Shown piece by piece: positions 7,760 through 7,816 of a DNA stretch of 7,816 nucleotides; within the stretch, counting starts at the first letter, position 1, and every line of letters starts with the position of its first letter. The DNA comes from Alphaproteobacteria bacterium (GTDB lineage Bacteria; Pseudomonadota; Alphaproteobacteria; RF32; CAG-239), in the NCBI GenBank assembly GCA_017645485.1, contig JAGCOI010000146.1, positions 1 through 7,816 of the forward strand, in the 5' to 3' direction. The position numbers and the translations under genes are program-made. Below the pieces are notes generated by a model. The model was given only the letters and a program-made list of their open reading frames with translations, made no database searches and was not told the DNA's origin.

Positions 7760-7816
7760 TGATTTCCTCATCTTGTTGTTTTTGAAGTGTCGGTGCTTCA
7801 GGTTTTATGGCATTAA
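7743..7816 (-). CDS. 3' tail of an unidentified gene upstream of pepF (partial)
   Basis: Of the three minus-strand frames entering from the right edge, only this one stays open. It gives 23 residues (NAIKPEAPTLQ...EEINETNN) before TAA at 7745-7743, which overlaps the first 17 bases of pepF. The polar tail, rich in Gln, Glu and Asn, carries no family signal. The overlap and the pepF ribosome binding site inside it fit a coupled operon, but so short an open stretch could occur by chance. Confidence 0.4.
   Translation of the reverse strand, partial: NAIKPEAPTLQKQQDEEINETNN
7765..7769 (-). promoter_or_regulatory. Ribosome binding site that decides the pepF start
   Basis: GAGGA on the minus strand (7769-7765) is separated by 5 bases from ATG 7759. 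The alternative upstream ATG (7771-7769) overlaps this site and is preceded only by an A/C-rich stretch. The site lies in the last codons of the upstream reading frame, so translation of the two may be coupled. Confidence 0.65.

Noticed and set aside
1..7816. CRISPR array, insertion sequence, tRNA, phage or defence genes
   Set aside because: I saw no regular repeats, terminal inverted repeats, transposase motifs or tRNA-like folds; the genes present are ordinary metabolic or housekeeping types.

Overview
This is an AT-rich bacterial window with compact gene spacing. It carries two transcription blocks that converge near position 3727. The gene set (a transporter fused to the phospholipid acyltransferase Aas, a large U32 family protein and an M3 oligoendopeptidase) points to a Gram-negative bacterium. 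An uncultured, possibly host-associated alphaproteobacterium would fit, but no rRNA or marker gene here settles the taxonomy.

Plus strand: positions 1-192 hold the 3' end of an unrecognised gene, closed by a clear intrinsic terminator (228-260). A short intergenic region with a candidate extended -10 promoter leads to aas (366-3728). This is a three-part lysophospholipid repair protein: an LplT-like MFS transporter, a PlsC-like acyltransferase and an AMP-forming acyl-ACP synthetase in one chain of about 1120 residues. Its stop codon overlaps the stop codon of the convergent minus-strand gene in the shared tetramer TTAA (3725-3728).

Minus strand, read right to left: the tail of an unidentified gene (7816-7743) overlaps the start of a pepF-type M3 metallopeptidase (7759-5966). 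After 15 bases comes a large U32 family gene (5950-3725). These look like one operon. The U32 gene would encode about 741 residues, of the RlhA type that acts in 23S rRNA hydroxylation, but an in-frame TGA at codon 189 interrupts it. The frame stays open and family-like for 553 codons after that TGA, including the terminal TAA, and the TGA sits where relatives usually have Arg within an Asn-Arg-Gly-x-Cys motif. This is the most notable feature of the window. It could be a recent nonsense mutation, a sequencing or assembly error, or readthrough; wholesale UGA recoding is unlikely because the other genes show no in-frame TGA.

I found no tRNA, rRNA, CRISPR array, insertion sequence or defence-type system here. 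The genes serve membrane lipid repair, probable RNA modification and peptide turnover, and I see no convincing new multi-gene system.
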